Shown here: one piece after another, positions 52,901 through 64,000 of the stretch
How the letters are laid out: each line of letters begins with the position of its first letter
How positions within the stretch are numbered: position 1 is the stretch's first letter
Assembly: GCF_963259705.1 (NCBI RefSeq)
Contig: NC_081844.1
Location: forward strand, 104,930,671 to 104,994,670
DNA length: 64,000 bases
Direction: 5' to 3'
Source of the DNA: Myotis daubentonii
Lineage: Eukaryota > Chordata > Mammalia > Chiroptera > Vespertilionidae
The notes under the pieces: generated by a model
Seen by the model: the letters and a program-made list of their open reading frames with translations, nothing else
What the model was told of the DNA's origin: nothing
Databases searched by the model: none
Position numbers and translations under genes: made by a program

Positions 52901-54037
52901 CCCCCGAGTCTCCATTTCTCTGTCTGTAAGTGGGAATAACACCAGGGAGGATGGAATAAGACTTAGAAAGCTCCTGGGCCTGCGTCCAGGGCACAGCAAA
53001 CACTCATCCACGCTGCCGCTGCGGCTCGGGCGCCCGCACAGAAGAGCCCAGGAGTCCCATCCCCACCTGACCAGCCACCTCTGCTCACACCGCATGGGAG
53101 TGGCGCTGGCAGGGTGCGCGACCCACAGTGGCAGTGCTTGACAAACGACGGTTCTGTGCTGCTCATGGCTTTTCTATAGAAATGCACTGATTCCCTAATT
53201 ATAATCTCAGCAAGGAAGAAATGACAAGGACCAGCAGGGGTTGTCAAGGAGCAATTAGTTGGCAATTTTCTTTTTTCCAGTGGAAGCAAAGGGGGTGGTG
53301 TAGCTAGACACAGGAGGGGGCTCAGATTCCTGACTCCTTCCCTTTATGTTCTGGGCCCCGCAGGGCTGGGTGGTGGTCTCAGAGCGACTCAGCACTTGCT
53401 TGGTGGGTGTGCCCCCGGAGGGCAGTGGAGGGGCGCTGGGGGTGAGGACCTGGCAGTGAGTGGGTGCGGGGACTTACCCTGAGACTGACACCTCTTTGGC
53501 ATTTCCCTCTTTCTTAAAAAGCCAAAATAGCCTGCTCTCCCCTCGCCTCCTGATGAACAGATAACCCTAGGGAACATAACTATTTGGTAGATCTTTTTTT
53601 TTTCTTCCACAAATTTCCAAAAATAGAGAGAACACTTGAATATAATTACCCAGGGTCCAAGGTTCAGGTGCCAGCCTCACCCCAGACCTACGGAACCTGC
53701 ATCTGCTGCTGGGTGGGTGCTGTCACCTGCAGGCTAGGGGTCTGGAGGGTTCCGAGGGAGAGAAGGCTGAGATGGGCTGGAAACTCCTGGGGCCCATCCG
53801 TGTCCTCGGGTAGCAAGGTGCCAGGCTGGCCCAGGCCCCTCTCTCGGGGATTGATTGCTGCACCCCTGGGCGACTCAGTTCATCACTGCTTGGGTGCCAG
53901 GGGCATGGGTTTGCAAGTGAGTATCAGATGCAGGAAAGGATGCCTGGACACTTGCCTTGTCCTCTGCATCAAACAACCCAGGACAGCACACTGTGGTTGG
54001 CAGTGGGACTCTGAGCAAGCAATTTCTGAGCTTTAAG
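49946..54037. other. Intergenic, few repeats
   Basis: Plus-strand MIR remnants are at about 51930-52040 (TCTGAGCCTCAGTCTTCCCA) and 52865-53005 (GTGTGACCTTGGGCAAGC). A purine-rich GAGA tract is at 51355-51430. No exon recognised. Confidence 0.5.
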
Positions 54038-54259
54038 CAGTGGTTCTCAACCTTCCTAATGCCGCGACCCTTTAATACAGTTCCTCATGTTATGGTGACC
54101 CCCAATTTCATTGTTACACATTGAACATAATTAAAGCATAGTGATTAATCACAAAAACAATATGTAATTATATATGTGATTTCCGATGGTCTTAGGCGAC
54201 CCCTGTGAAAGGGTCGTTCGACCCCCAAAGGGTCGCGACCCACAGGTTGAGAACCGCTG
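54038..54259 (-). mobile_element. SPIN-family non-autonomous hAT element
   Basis: Read on the minus strand it starts CAGCGGTTCTCAACCTGTGG, then GTCGCGACCCTTTGGGGGTC, GAACGACCCTTTCACAGGGG and TCGCCTAAGACCATCGGAAA. It ends AAGGTTGAGAACCACTG. This matches the consensus I remember for SPIN (Space Invaders), a hAT family documented in vesper bats, bushbaby, tenrec, opossum and some frogs and lizards. It is 222 bp and internally deleted, with both inverted termini intact. The flanking octamers GCTTTAAG and TAAGACCA do not match. Confidence 0.93.
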
Positions 54260-57200
54260 TAAGACCAAAGCGGTAGAGTCAGCCTGTCGGCGCTTAAAAA
54301 TCTGGTTCTGCTGCCGCTTACAGCCTCTCTGTGCCTCAGTGTCCCCAACCGTAAAATTAAGACAAGGGAGCTTCGTCCCGGGAGGATAACCTGAGATGAT
54401 GTGTCAGCACGTGCGCGCACACACTCATTCACACGCATGTGCAAGCACATTCGCACGCAGGCACACACTCGCCCACGCATAGGCACACGTGCACCCGTAA
54501 ACAAGCACGCACGCAACCATATGCATGCGAGGGGGCACAGAGGACCTCTCAGAGCGCCCGGCCCAGGAGCTGCTGGTGAGCTGCGGGGGTTGAAGGACAT
54601 CTCTCCACCAGGCACAGTGCTGAGCGCCATCGCTGCTTCCTCATTGGGCCTCACCTGCTCTGTCTGGTGACGAAGATCTTGCCCCCGTTTCCAGAAGAGG
54701 GACCCGAGACTCAGACTCAGGGGAAGGACCTGGAGCAAGGTTAAAGAGGCAGGAAGGTTGGAGCCACTGGTTTTCTCATAAAATATCGACTGCTCGCTGG
54801 TGCCAGGCGCTATTCTGGGCACTGGGGGTTTTGCGGTACACAAGACAGACGAGATTCCTGGGCTCCTGGCGATCAGGCCTGCTCGGGGGAGGTTTGGAAA
54901 CCAAATCGTCTGCCTCCGGAGCCCTCAGGTCTGACCGCCTGCCTCCTTGAGAGATGATGGGTCTTTTTGTCAAGGACACAGGCCGGCCTCTCCCATCTCC
55001 TCTCCCTGTGTCCGTGTTCCTGGGACTATACTTGATGGGACTTGCTGAGATGGGAGAGCAGGTTGGGGAGTGGGAAAACTCCATAGTATGTTTGGACCCA
55101 CTTAACATCCTATGGCAACCAGATGCCTGAGCTCTGCTGAGTCAGCAGACGTCCAGACAGCACCGGGAGCAGACCCTGGCGGGTGTCACTCAGAACCAAT
55201 CGAATGACCTCTCCGGGCTGCAGTCTCCTTGTCTGAAAATTGCAACAAAATGCTGAGGTTAGAAAGGGACAAGAGATGGGAAGCCCTTTGGACAGTGGAG
55301 TGCACATGCTGCACAGTATTTTCATTGTGTTTGAAACCCAGAAGCCCGCTGAGAGGCCTCATCCTTTGAAGGCATTTTGCCAGAATGTCCGCCACCAAGC
55401 AGAGTAGTGGCCCTTCCTCCCTCAGTCTCTCTGCTGTTGCGTAGATGTTGTGGGGAGGGGTGTAGGGAGAGTGGGGTTTTGCCCAGTCACCTGACCTCTG
55501 AGCACCTGCTTGTACTGACGTAGGCCTGTGTAGGGACCTGCTTGCTTTCCTGTGTGCCCTGGTCCTCTTCTCATTAAAACCATTTTAATTTGTAATTCAA
55601 TCCCTTCTTTTAATTTTCATTTTTTTAAAAATCTGACAAGTCTCTTATGTGTAGCCAACTTCATGGGAGGTTAGAGGGACAGGATTTTACTTCAGAGCCA
55701 CACAGACACCCCACGTGAATGTTAGACATGCCTCTTCCTAAGTCCTTAGCCTCTTTTCGATACCTCAAAGCCAGCCTCTCTCTCTCCTTCCTAAGCCCTC
55801 ATCAGTAGTCTCCAATCCCAGATCCCTGCTTGTTCCTACAATGGAGAAGTGTAGATGGTTCTTTCTGTGTCTTCTGTCAACCATGGCTATCAAGGTGGCA
55901 TTCAGGGCCCAGACCTCAACCAAGACAGTCCCTTCCCTAAGAGGGACTTAGGTGTCAGCTGATGGGAATGGCTTCCCTCTCCCACTACACTTTTACTTGT
56001 CTATGGACTCCCCAATCACATGGGAAGAGCTGGGAAAGAATGAGGGCTGAAGGGACGCTGCTGTAGGGAACGATGTGGAAGGCAGCAGAAAGGGGGTCCA
56101 GCGCCTCTCAGGGTTCTCCACATAGTTATTTTTGGAGGTAGCTTAGCTCCCCAACCAGAAGTCACGGGATCAAACTCAAGCATTTCACACCTACATGGCA
56201 GGGTCTCAATGAAGGTTGCCCTGTGATGACATAGTTCATGGATACTTTGGGGGACACAGGACACATACCCTTTCCAACCTCAGCTGAAGCCACAGAAGCA
56301 AGGGGACCCTGGCCCATTGTGTCCAGTCCTTTGTCCCCCTGCTCTGGAACCTCTAAAGTCCAAGGGCATCCAGCTCCCAGACTTTTGGCCAGAGACAGAG
56401 ACCAGAGATATAAATGGAGCTTGTGGGTAAGGAGGCGGGACTCACAGTAATTCCAGACTCTAGATAATTCCACGTGGGATCAGAACATCCTGGAGGCGCC
56501 AGTCCTGGTCTCGGATTCTTCATCTGTATAATGAGCTCTGTGGTCAACACAATACAATCACAGCAACAGCCACTGCAAATAATAATAGGAGCCCTTGGTA
56601 TATGCCAGGCCCTCACATGCATTCTTCACTGACTATGACGACCATATGATGTACGTGCTATCATTACCCTCATTTTATCCATGGGGAAACTGAGGCTCAG
56701 GAGGTTTGCTTTGTCTAAAGTCACATGGCTAGGAGGTGTAGGAACTGGGCTTTAAGCCACCACATGGCACTGCCTCTTAACCAATGGACCGCCCAGCGCA
56801 AGCATGCCATTTGCAATTTAGGGTTCAAGTTCTCATGTATTATTTAATTTAAGCCTCACACGGGCATGCCTCACCTGGGAGCTATTTGACAACCATATCA
56901 CAGACGAGGAAACTGAGGCTTGGACAGGTGATGGGGTCTCCTCGCCACTGCTTCGCTCACGGGGATGTTAGGGTGACGCAGAAGTAGAAGGTATTGCCAC
57001 CCTGGAGCAGAAAGATCCCCTGGGGAGGGGAGAGGGCAGGGGGTGTCTATGCCATTCCTGTCATAAGCAAGCTTAGATGGAGAAAATGGCACAACCTACC
57101 CCCAAAGCCCCAGGGTCCCCTCTGGCAGGCCTACTGCCTCTCATTCCTCCTGGAACAAGCCAGCTTGGCACTGGGCTTGAATGTTCCCTAAGAGTTGAGC

Positions 57201-58585
57201 TGGTTTCGCCATTGAAAGCGCTGGGCACAGAGACAAGGGCCGTTTTCTTGGATCTGCAGCGAGCATTTCACCCGAGTATGGGAAACAGCCCCTGTTCAGC
57301 ACCCACTATGGACCCGATGCAAACATCCCACTGCCTCCCACCTGTCCATCAGCCGCCCCAGATTCTACCCACTCCTGGGGCACTGATGTCATTGCCAGGA
57401 TGAGGATAAATATTTAAAGGGACTCTTACTTAACTGGTAAGCGCTTCCTCTCCAAGTCCCCTCCATCACTGTCTCTGGCTGGATTTCGAGAACGATTGTT
57501 CTGACTCAGAACCAGAGCTGCCTGTGGTTTGTCCTCGGTCATGTGACCATTCTCCCCCTTTTCGTGGTGGGTGGCCTTAAAGATAGAGGGGACGGGTCAG
57601 TCTGGCCTGGCTGTGAACATCAGGTCAGGCCTCCCCTTGACCAGATGTTGGGGAGACAAGACCCTGGCTGGTGGGAGAGAAGGAAACACAGAAGCAAAAG
57701 GGACTGAGCTCCCGTGACTAATGAGTCCTTTACTATTTCTGACACCCGCCTGGTGCCGCAAAGGATTTGGGGTCATTTGTGAACGTATACATAGGAAAAT
57801 ATTAAATGCAAGTGACCCAGAATCTGAAGGCAGTGTAGAATGTAGGTTAAAAATGCAGGCTCTCCACTCTCATCATCATTGTTGGCGAGGCAGCTGGTCC
57901 GTGGGGGGCTGTGTCCGTGCTGTCCCCGAGAGCGACCGGGTGTTGCTCTGGTGTTAGCACTGAGTGTTCTGGAATGCCCCCAGGCCTGGGGAACCAGGAC
58001 AGTTGGTCACCTGCCTGCTGAATGCCGGCATCGGTTGTGAAAGCTGCGTGGTCTTATTCTCATTTTAGAGATAAGGAAACAGAGGCTCGGGGAGTTGGAA
58101 TAACTGGTTTATGTGCCCTCACCGAATGAGTGGTTCAAGTCCCTGGGCGCCAAAACCTTGGTCTCCCTTCCTCTGTGTCTCAGCATCCCTCCAGGGTCAG
58201 AGGCGTTTTGTCCCTTCATCAAGGTTCTCAACCAACACAGCCGGCACTGCGCTGGGACCTGCGGGGAAGGGAGTTCATTCACTGTTCTGCGCATGTCAGG
58301 CCTGGGGAGGGAAGAGTGAACCAAAGACGAGCTTTCCTAGTCCTGCTCTCTCGGGTACCTTCTATCCTGGGGGAGAGGCAACTTTAAACAGACAGACACA
58401 CAAAGGAGTCTCCATTTATGTGCGAATCAACACGACGGTGCATCCTATGTGAGATGAGCTGGGAGAGAGAAACTGGGGTGCTATCACAAAGGGCCTCACA
58501 AGCTCTGCCAAGCAGCGTGGGCATTGTTTTGAGGGGGTGACAGGCGGGTTTACTGAGAGAAATGGGTCGATCTGAGACACAGTAA
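54260..58585. other. Intergenic, MIR-rich
   Basis: MIR plus at about 54285-54400 and an L2 scrap minus at 54775-54850. A CA-rich cryptic simple sequence is at 54405-54540. MIR minus copies are at about 56590-56790 (TTTATCCATGGGGAAACTGA), 56870-56950 and 58045-58110. No exon recognised. Confidence 0.5.
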
Positions 58586-58589
58586 GGAA

Positions 58590-59258
58590 GTAGAAGTGAC
58601 AGGATAGAGGGGAAACTTGGGTGAATAGTTGCTCTCCAAAATTCATGCCCACCAAGACCACAGAATGTGACCGGATTTGGAAATAGGGTCTTTGCAGAAG
58701 CAATTAGATAAAATTAAGCTGAGGTCATGCTGGATTGGAGTGGGCCTGTTTCAAACACTGTTGCCCTTGTAAGAAGCAGAGGCAGAGACAGACTCAGAAA
58801 GGAGACCAAGGGGAAGATTCAGGCAGAGGTTGGCCGATGTGTCTACAAGCCAAGGGATGCCGGCGACCGTGGGAGGCTGGGAGAGAGGCGTGGGACGCAT
58901 TCTCCCACACGCCTCTGGGACAGGGGTCCTCAAACTTTTTAAACAGGGGGCCAGTTCACTGTCCCTCAGACCATTGGAGGGCCGGACTATAGTTTTAAAT
59001 AAACTATGAACAAATTCCTATGCACACTGCACATATCTTAGTTTGAAGTAAGAAAACAAAATGGGAACAAATAAAATACTTGTATTTGCATGTGGCCTGC
59101 GGGCCGTAGTTTGAGGACCCCTGCTCTGGGAGGACCCAACTCTATCAATACTTGGATCTCAGACTTCTGGTCTCCAGACTGTGAGAGACCGGCGTTTTGA
59201 TCTTTAAGCCACCCAGTTTGAGGGAATTTGTTACAGCTGCCACAGGAAACTAACACAG
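58590..59258 (+). repeat. Ancient LTR-like repeat split by a hAT element
   Basis: CTCCAAAATTCATGCCCACC, GGATTTGGAAATAGGGTCTT, CTACAAGCCAAGGGATGCC and, after the insertion, TTTAAGCCACCCAGTTTGAG, then AGGAAACTAACACAG are in the order of an old mammalian LTR-type repeat. I do not assert the subfamily. It has no coding content. Confidence 0.65.
58921..59123. mobile_element. Non-autonomous hAT with perfect 8-bp TSD
   Basis: A 203-bp element with ends CAGGGGTCCTCAAACT and AGTTTGAGGACCCCTG, exact inverted repeats of 16 bp. It is flanked by CTCTGGGA on both sides (58913-58920 and 59124-59131). The body includes GGGGGCCAGTTCACTGTCCC and TGGCCTGCGGGCCG. It lies inside the LTR-like repeat at 58590-59258. 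Confidence 0.95.
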
Positions 59259-61558
59259 AGGGGAAGGGGATGAGGAAGGAGGCAAGAATGACTCCCAGTG
59301 TTGTGACGAGGGTGTCCTGGGCGGCTCGTGGTGTGGTTTGTTGAGCTAGAGAACACGGGAGAAGCCAGCTGGGCCATTTGCAGAGAGCAGAGCCCTGAGG
59401 ACCCAGGACCCGGGACAGGTATATTTTGATGGGCAAGTACGAGGAAGAAAAAAATAAGGCATCCAGAGTCCATTGAATCTAGGAATCAGGACTGCAGCCC
59501 TAATCTCTGTCCTTTGCAGGGCTGTGTCCTGCCTTCAGTGACTCTAGGAGGAAGAGGGGGAAGCAGCCATGAGACATAAATGAGTCTGTCTTGCAGGGCT
59601 TCCTGTTGGTCAGCCAGCAGCCTACGTATGGCCTTTGGTGTCCAGTTTAAACTGGTTCTTCTTGTTTCATGATTACACAATAAAGGGGGCCCCGTGGGCT
59701 CCAGAACCGAGGCCAGTTCTGCGCATGCTGTGCAATGGGGCAGGAGAAGCTAGCATGGGACAGGACACATGGCGGGGGTGGGGGAAGCGACGATGGAGAA
59801 GAGGTGGCTTCAAGGACCAACTCGGTCTCCTGCCATTTTTTCTCTGAAAGCACCTGCAGGTGCGCCCCCAACCCACCCACCAGTTCTGTAGCAAAATCAG
59901 CTATGGCACTGGTCCTTCCAGCCCCCAGCTGACCCTGCAGACCCGCTGGCACAGTTGGGTGCAGAGGGCATCGAGACCCCAACATCAGGTGCCCCGCCCT
60001 CCACACAGATGAGTCTGAGCACCTCCAGCCAACAGTGCTGATGAATTCCTCTTGCCTCTTGGGCATCATTTTCTCATAATTATAGTGGGGAGAAGACAGG
60101 GAGCCCCACTGAGAAAGAACGCAGAGCCCCATGCCGGAGCCCCAAGGCGAATCCTCCCTGAGGACTACACTAGAGCAGCACAGTTTTTTCCAGGACGTAG
60201 AGGAAAGATAAAATCTGATTTAATTCCTAGGAAATTGCCTTTTTACCCACCTGTGTAAGCCTGTATTTAAATGCTAATATTTTTGGCCTGCTGGGACGCC
60301 ACATTTATTTTCTTCCTGCGCAGCCACAAAAATCATTTATTTATGAGAATTCCAGCTCCTGCCCTCTCTCCTGAATTCCTCACTTTCATTTTCATCTACC
60401 AGCTGGATGTTTCTCTCCCCAAGACATGGGGGATCTGTAACCTTCTCCCTCCCCACCTTCAACCCTCCGTATACTGTCCTGTTCTGTTTCTAGGACTGCT
60501 GGTGGCTTTTGACTCCCAGGCCCCAGACTTTCCTCAGATCAGTCCCCAGTCCCTTTGATTCAACCTCCTCCTCTTGGGGGGGAATCACCACATCTGACTG
60601 AGCCTCCACTTCCTCTTCTGTAAAATGGGTATAATAATACCAACCCATGAGTTTGTTATGAGACCAGGATAATCCACATACGGCCCCCAGCACAGCATCT
60701 GGTAACAGAGTAACAGATCATGGTGATTATTTTTAGAGCGATCATGACCACCCCGCCCCCACCATGGAACCTGCCCTCCTCTTAGTGGTTGTTCTATCAT
60801 GAGCTGTTCAGTGAGCTCTGAGGGGACTCTATCCTGCAGATTAGGAAACACTGCCTGGTTGCTGTTGGCTTCAGAGCATTTTCATGCTCTGAAATTCTCT
60901 ACCTTATGAGTGTGTTTGCTTGTTTATGGTCTGAGCACCCCTCCTGCAATCTACCTCTAAAATGCAGTTTCCGCAAGGAAAGGGATTTTGTCTTATTTAC
61001 TGGCCTAGCCCCAGTGCCTGGCACATAGTGGCATTCTAGAACTTCAGAAGGGAAGACACCTCGACTGGGCTGGTAATGAGGCTCCTGACCCCAGCTTCAG
61101 AGGTGCCCTGCTCTGCCCTGTTCGCTGTGTTGGGCTGGGACTCTGCAAGCCGCCTTCCTGCATTGCTGCAGGCTGGGGAGGGGCCCTTGTTCCAGGCAGT
61201 TTCTGCTCCTACGGACCCCACTCCACTGCTCTTTCCTCCACCCCTGCCTGTAGGTTCCCTCTTGGCAGTTGCTGCCAGTTTCTGAAATGTGTTTTTTGAA
61301 CGCCCAGAATCAGCATCATGACTCCCTCTGAGAGGTACCAGCATGAGCCAGCAGGCACCCGCTCCTCAGAGTCTGGGTCTTAGCCTCATAGGGTCCCCCC
61401 TGCAGGATTGAAGGTTCTGAGGATCCCAGCTCTTTCCTTTGTCTCTCTCCCGTCCCCAAGCACTGGAGCTGCTCCTGCAGTCAACTCCACGAGTCCTCAG
61501 TGCCCCCTTTTAGCCTGTTTGATCTTCCGATACCTGCTGGACAAGTCTTTATATGTAA
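59259..61558. other. Intergenic
   Basis: MIR plus at about 60580-60720 (CTTCCTCTTCTGTAAAATGG) and an L2 tail plus at about 60975-61045 (GCCCCAGTGCCTGGCACATA). The AT-rich 60190-60420 stretch contains E-box CAGCTGG and several ATTTA/ATTTAT motifs; no repeat recognised there. Confidence 0.5.
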
Positions 61559-61751
61559 CTAGAGGCCTGGTGCACGAATTCGTGCATGGGTGGGGTCAGG
61601 TCAGCCCGCCCCAATCGGGGCTGATCGGGCCAGGCCAGCCAGGGGGAGGGGCCTCGGGCCATGGGTGGGCTGGCCCTGCCCCCTGGTCAAACTCCAGGTT
61701 GAACTCCTGGTGGAGGCGTCAATTTGCATATTAGCCTTTTATTGCATAGGA
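61559..61751 (-). mobile_element. Non-autonomous Helitron (HeliBat-type), copy 2
   Basis: On the minus strand it begins TCCTATGCAATAAAAGGCTA, then ATATGCAAATTGACG. It ends with the palindrome CATGCACGAATTCGTGCA and CCAGGCCTCTAG. Flanks are A before TC and T after CTAG, so insertion was between A and T. It is 193 bp, with no coding capacity. Better preserved at both ends than copy 1 at 27610-27873. Confidence 0.93.
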
Positions 61752-63769
61752 TTCTCACTGTTAAATGGCCATGGGCTGTGTCTCCCAGCTGCACAGTGAC
61801 ACGGTGACTGAACCTATGCCTGGCCATGCCCCTCTCCACCCCACCTCCCAGCCCACAGCCATGGCCACAGAGGGAACTCAACTCCTTCCAGGATGGATGT
61901 CTCCATTCTTGCTCCACGATGCTTCAGGAGACAAGGGTTTAGGATCAAAACGGACAGCTGCTTGTTTCTTGCACTATTAAGGCAAACTCTTTTTCTCTCA
62001 CGCTGCCAGTCACTTGAATTTTGAACCCTGCGAGATTTGAAATAAGTTTCCAATATCAAGTGGTCTTGGATTCAAATTCACCCTCAGCTGTGTGGCCACC
62101 TACAAGCGACGTTCCCTCTCTGGGCCTGTTCCCTCATCTGTTGAATGGGTAGCATAACAGTACCTGCCCTTTCAGGCTTATAGGAAGGATTAGAAATGGG
62201 GAACGTAGGTACTTGGACCAATCGCCGGCACCTGGAAGGCACTCGTGGATTCTGCCGTCACTGTTATCATTGCGGGGATGGCCTCTCAACCCGCTGAAGG
62301 CCAGCACGTTTGTCCTCTCTGAGCCTTGTACAAGGGAGGTCGGCACACTCTCCTGGGCCCGGATGCCACCTGGAGCTCCCACCTGCCTCTCCTTCCCCCT
62401 GGAACTGGCATGGCCGGTAGATGCCTGTAGCTGGTTCCAGGTGGAGAGATAACTCGGCCTTCCCGAGTCCCTTTGGCTGATGCACATCTGTGTCAAGGAG
62501 GCTAATTAAACCCTGCTAATGGCCTGATTTCCCTGGTGCCACCTGAATATTCCAGGAGCACGTGGCCTCTCTTTCCTTGCAGTCACGTGTTCCTTGAGCA
62601 GAAAACAATTCTCTCCGGTTGTGCGTTTCACTCGGGCACAACTTGCCTTCCTTTGCCGAGAATGTCCTTGGCACACTCACCACCTTGCCCACATTTCTGG
62701 GATTTTGCTGTGTGATGTTGTGGATGCTGCTGACCCTCTCTGGGCCTGAGCCGTTCATCTAGGACTGAGTACCAATACTTGATGCCTCGCTGAGATCAGA
62801 GGAGACTGAAATGCTCCGTGTTTGGGTTACTACGAAGGGAGGTTAAAATCTGGAGCTTGGTGCCATGATTTGCCGTGATCACCACGCTTTATCTGCACGG
62901 CCTCCACTCCCCTGTAGAATTGTTTTAGGGCACAGAGGCAGGGGTGGCAACGCCACCAGCAGTGGCAGCAGTAGGAGCAGCAGTCACGACCTTTGCCACT
63001 GACAAAATGGCTTACTCCAGCAGAACCTATGTTAAGCACATGGACTTCATTTAAATCTGCCCAAATCCTGTGAGGTAAGGATCATTATCCCCATTTTGCA
63101 GAAGAAAAAACTGAGGCTCACCTGCTAGCTCAATAGCTGCTAAATTGCAGACCTTAGAATCCCAGGTCTGTCTTTGGCCTTTGCACTTGTGGTTCCTGGG
63201 CCCTAACAGTGATCACCCCAGAGAGCGGTATGGCCGGTTTGGGGCTCTCTGCTCAAATGTCATTTTTATAGAGAGAAGCCTTCCCCGATGACCCTGTGAA
63301 ATAGGAGCTCCTGTCACTCTCCATCCAACTGGGCTTTCTTTTTCTTCAAAGCACGAGCCTGTGTATAGACACAGGTGTTGACTGACCTGTCCTTCCACCA
63401 CGCGAATCTGAGCGCCATAAGCTCAGGGACGTTGCTTTGTCCACCACCATACACGGCGCCTGGAGCAGAGGCCAAGGTGATCCATGGTTATACATGCTTC
63501 ACAGGTGCAGACTGAACACGTGAGCGGCTAAACACCTGGGGCCAAGGCCCATGCTCTTAACCAGCATTGGCCAGACCCTTCGAACAACAGGTGCCACTGT
63601 TTCTTTTCCCCCAGGAGGCCGTTCAGATGTTGGGATTCCAGATTCCTGAGCTGGAGTTCAAATGCAATCCTCCCCCACCCCCCACCCCCAAAGAAACCAC
63701 ATGTAGAGGGTGAGTTCCAGCTCATCTGGCATTTTCCCAGCTGCCAGTCTCCATTCTCTTCCTCTAAAC
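61752..63769. other. Intergenic with MIR
   Basis: MIR plus at about 62055-62260 (TGTGTGGCCACCTACAAGCG, CTCATCTGTTGAATGGG) and MIR minus at about 63035-63190 (CCCATTTTGCAGAAGAAAAA). No exon recognised. Confidence 0.55.
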
Positions 63770-63992
63770 CAGTGGTTCTCAGCCTTGGCTGCACATTAGA
63801 ATCACCTGGGAATCATTTCAAAATCCTGATTTCTGGGCCTCATCCTCTGGAAATTCTGTGTCTTTGTTATGGGGTGGGGCCACAACAATAGTCACAGAGA
63901 AACAGAATTTCTGGAGGATGAGGCCCAGAAATCAGGATTTTAAAAAGATTCCCCAGGTGATTCTAACGTGCAGCCCAGGTGGAGAACCACTG
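63770..63992. mobile_element. MER-type hAT-Charlie MITE, long palindrome
   Basis: The ends CAGTGGTTCTCAGCCTTGG and CCAGGTGGAGAACCACTG are the inverted termini of an old mammalian hAT-Charlie MITE. Almost the entire element folds back: arms of about 98 bp pair with roughly 85-90% identity around a short centre near 63881. No matching 8-bp duplication was found. Confidence 0.85.
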
Positions 63993-64000
63993 TTTTATGG

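Noticed and set aside
54145..54843. 232-codon minus-strand frame
   Set aside because: It runs partly through the SPIN element and a CA-rich tract; composition is not protein-like.
25300..64000. KCNIP1 or KCNMB1 exons expected by human synteny
   Set aside because: No peptide resembling either protein was seen in any frame; they probably lie to the right of the window.

Overview
The window is 64 kb of mammalian nuclear DNA, almost certainly from a vespertilionid (vesper) bat. This rests on repeat content. Six tRNA-headed SINEs match the Ves family as I remember it, and five of them have clear target-site duplications. Two non-autonomous Helitrons have the HeliBat-type ends (start TC, finish in a hairpin plus CTAG). 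A 222-bp hAT MITE matches the SPIN family. There are also several other hAT MITEs, two of them with perfect 8-bp duplications, two TTAA-flanked piggyBac-type MITEs and a Tc1/mariner-type MITE. Older layers (MIR, L2, old L1, MER-type hAT copies) are those shared by all placental mammals. No prokaryotic gene structure is present, and nearly all open frames longer than 60 codons are noise.

The one protein-coding gene I can support is LCP2 (SLP-76), on the minus strand. Its initiator ATG is at 24975 and coding exons continue leftwards to about 2280. The rest of the gene (Gads-binding segment, SH2 domain, 3' UTR) lies left of base 1. Exons at 24898-24975, 19915-19977, 15613-15659, 8840-8908, 8379-8410, 7772-7809, 4347-4545 and 2280-2446 join with consistent reading phase. 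They encode the SAM domain, the acidic segment with the three tyrosines that dock Vav, Nck and Itk, and the start of the proline-rich region. The most uncertain piece is 2280-2446. It is either one exon with a 15-codon in-frame segment not in the human protein as I recall it, or two exons separated by a 45-nt intron.

Layout: 1-24,975 is the 5' half of LCP2. Its introns hold MIR and L2 copies, a nested pair of hAT elements with a 23-nt G run, an antisense L1 5'-UTR/ORF1 fragment, a Ves SINE, local duplications, minisatellites, a piggyBac MITE inside an old LINE, and a probable retrocopy 3' end. About 24,976-25,260 is the LCP2 5' flank and likely promoter, with ETS/PU.1-type and MARE/AP-1-type motifs. 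From 25,300 to 64,000 I find no coding exon. This is upstream intergenic DNA made of repeats, microsatellites and a small local segmental duplication. In human the next genes in this direction are KCNIP1 and KCNMB1, but none of their exons was recognised here.

The most unusual observations are a pair of piggyBac MITEs whose central ~110 bp is inverted relative to the ends, the SPIN copy (a horizontally transferred family), a mariner MITE sitting between two TA tracts of an L1 copy, the odd LCP2 exon at 2280-2446, and a ~97% identical 214-bp duplication at 35.2/36.1 kb.
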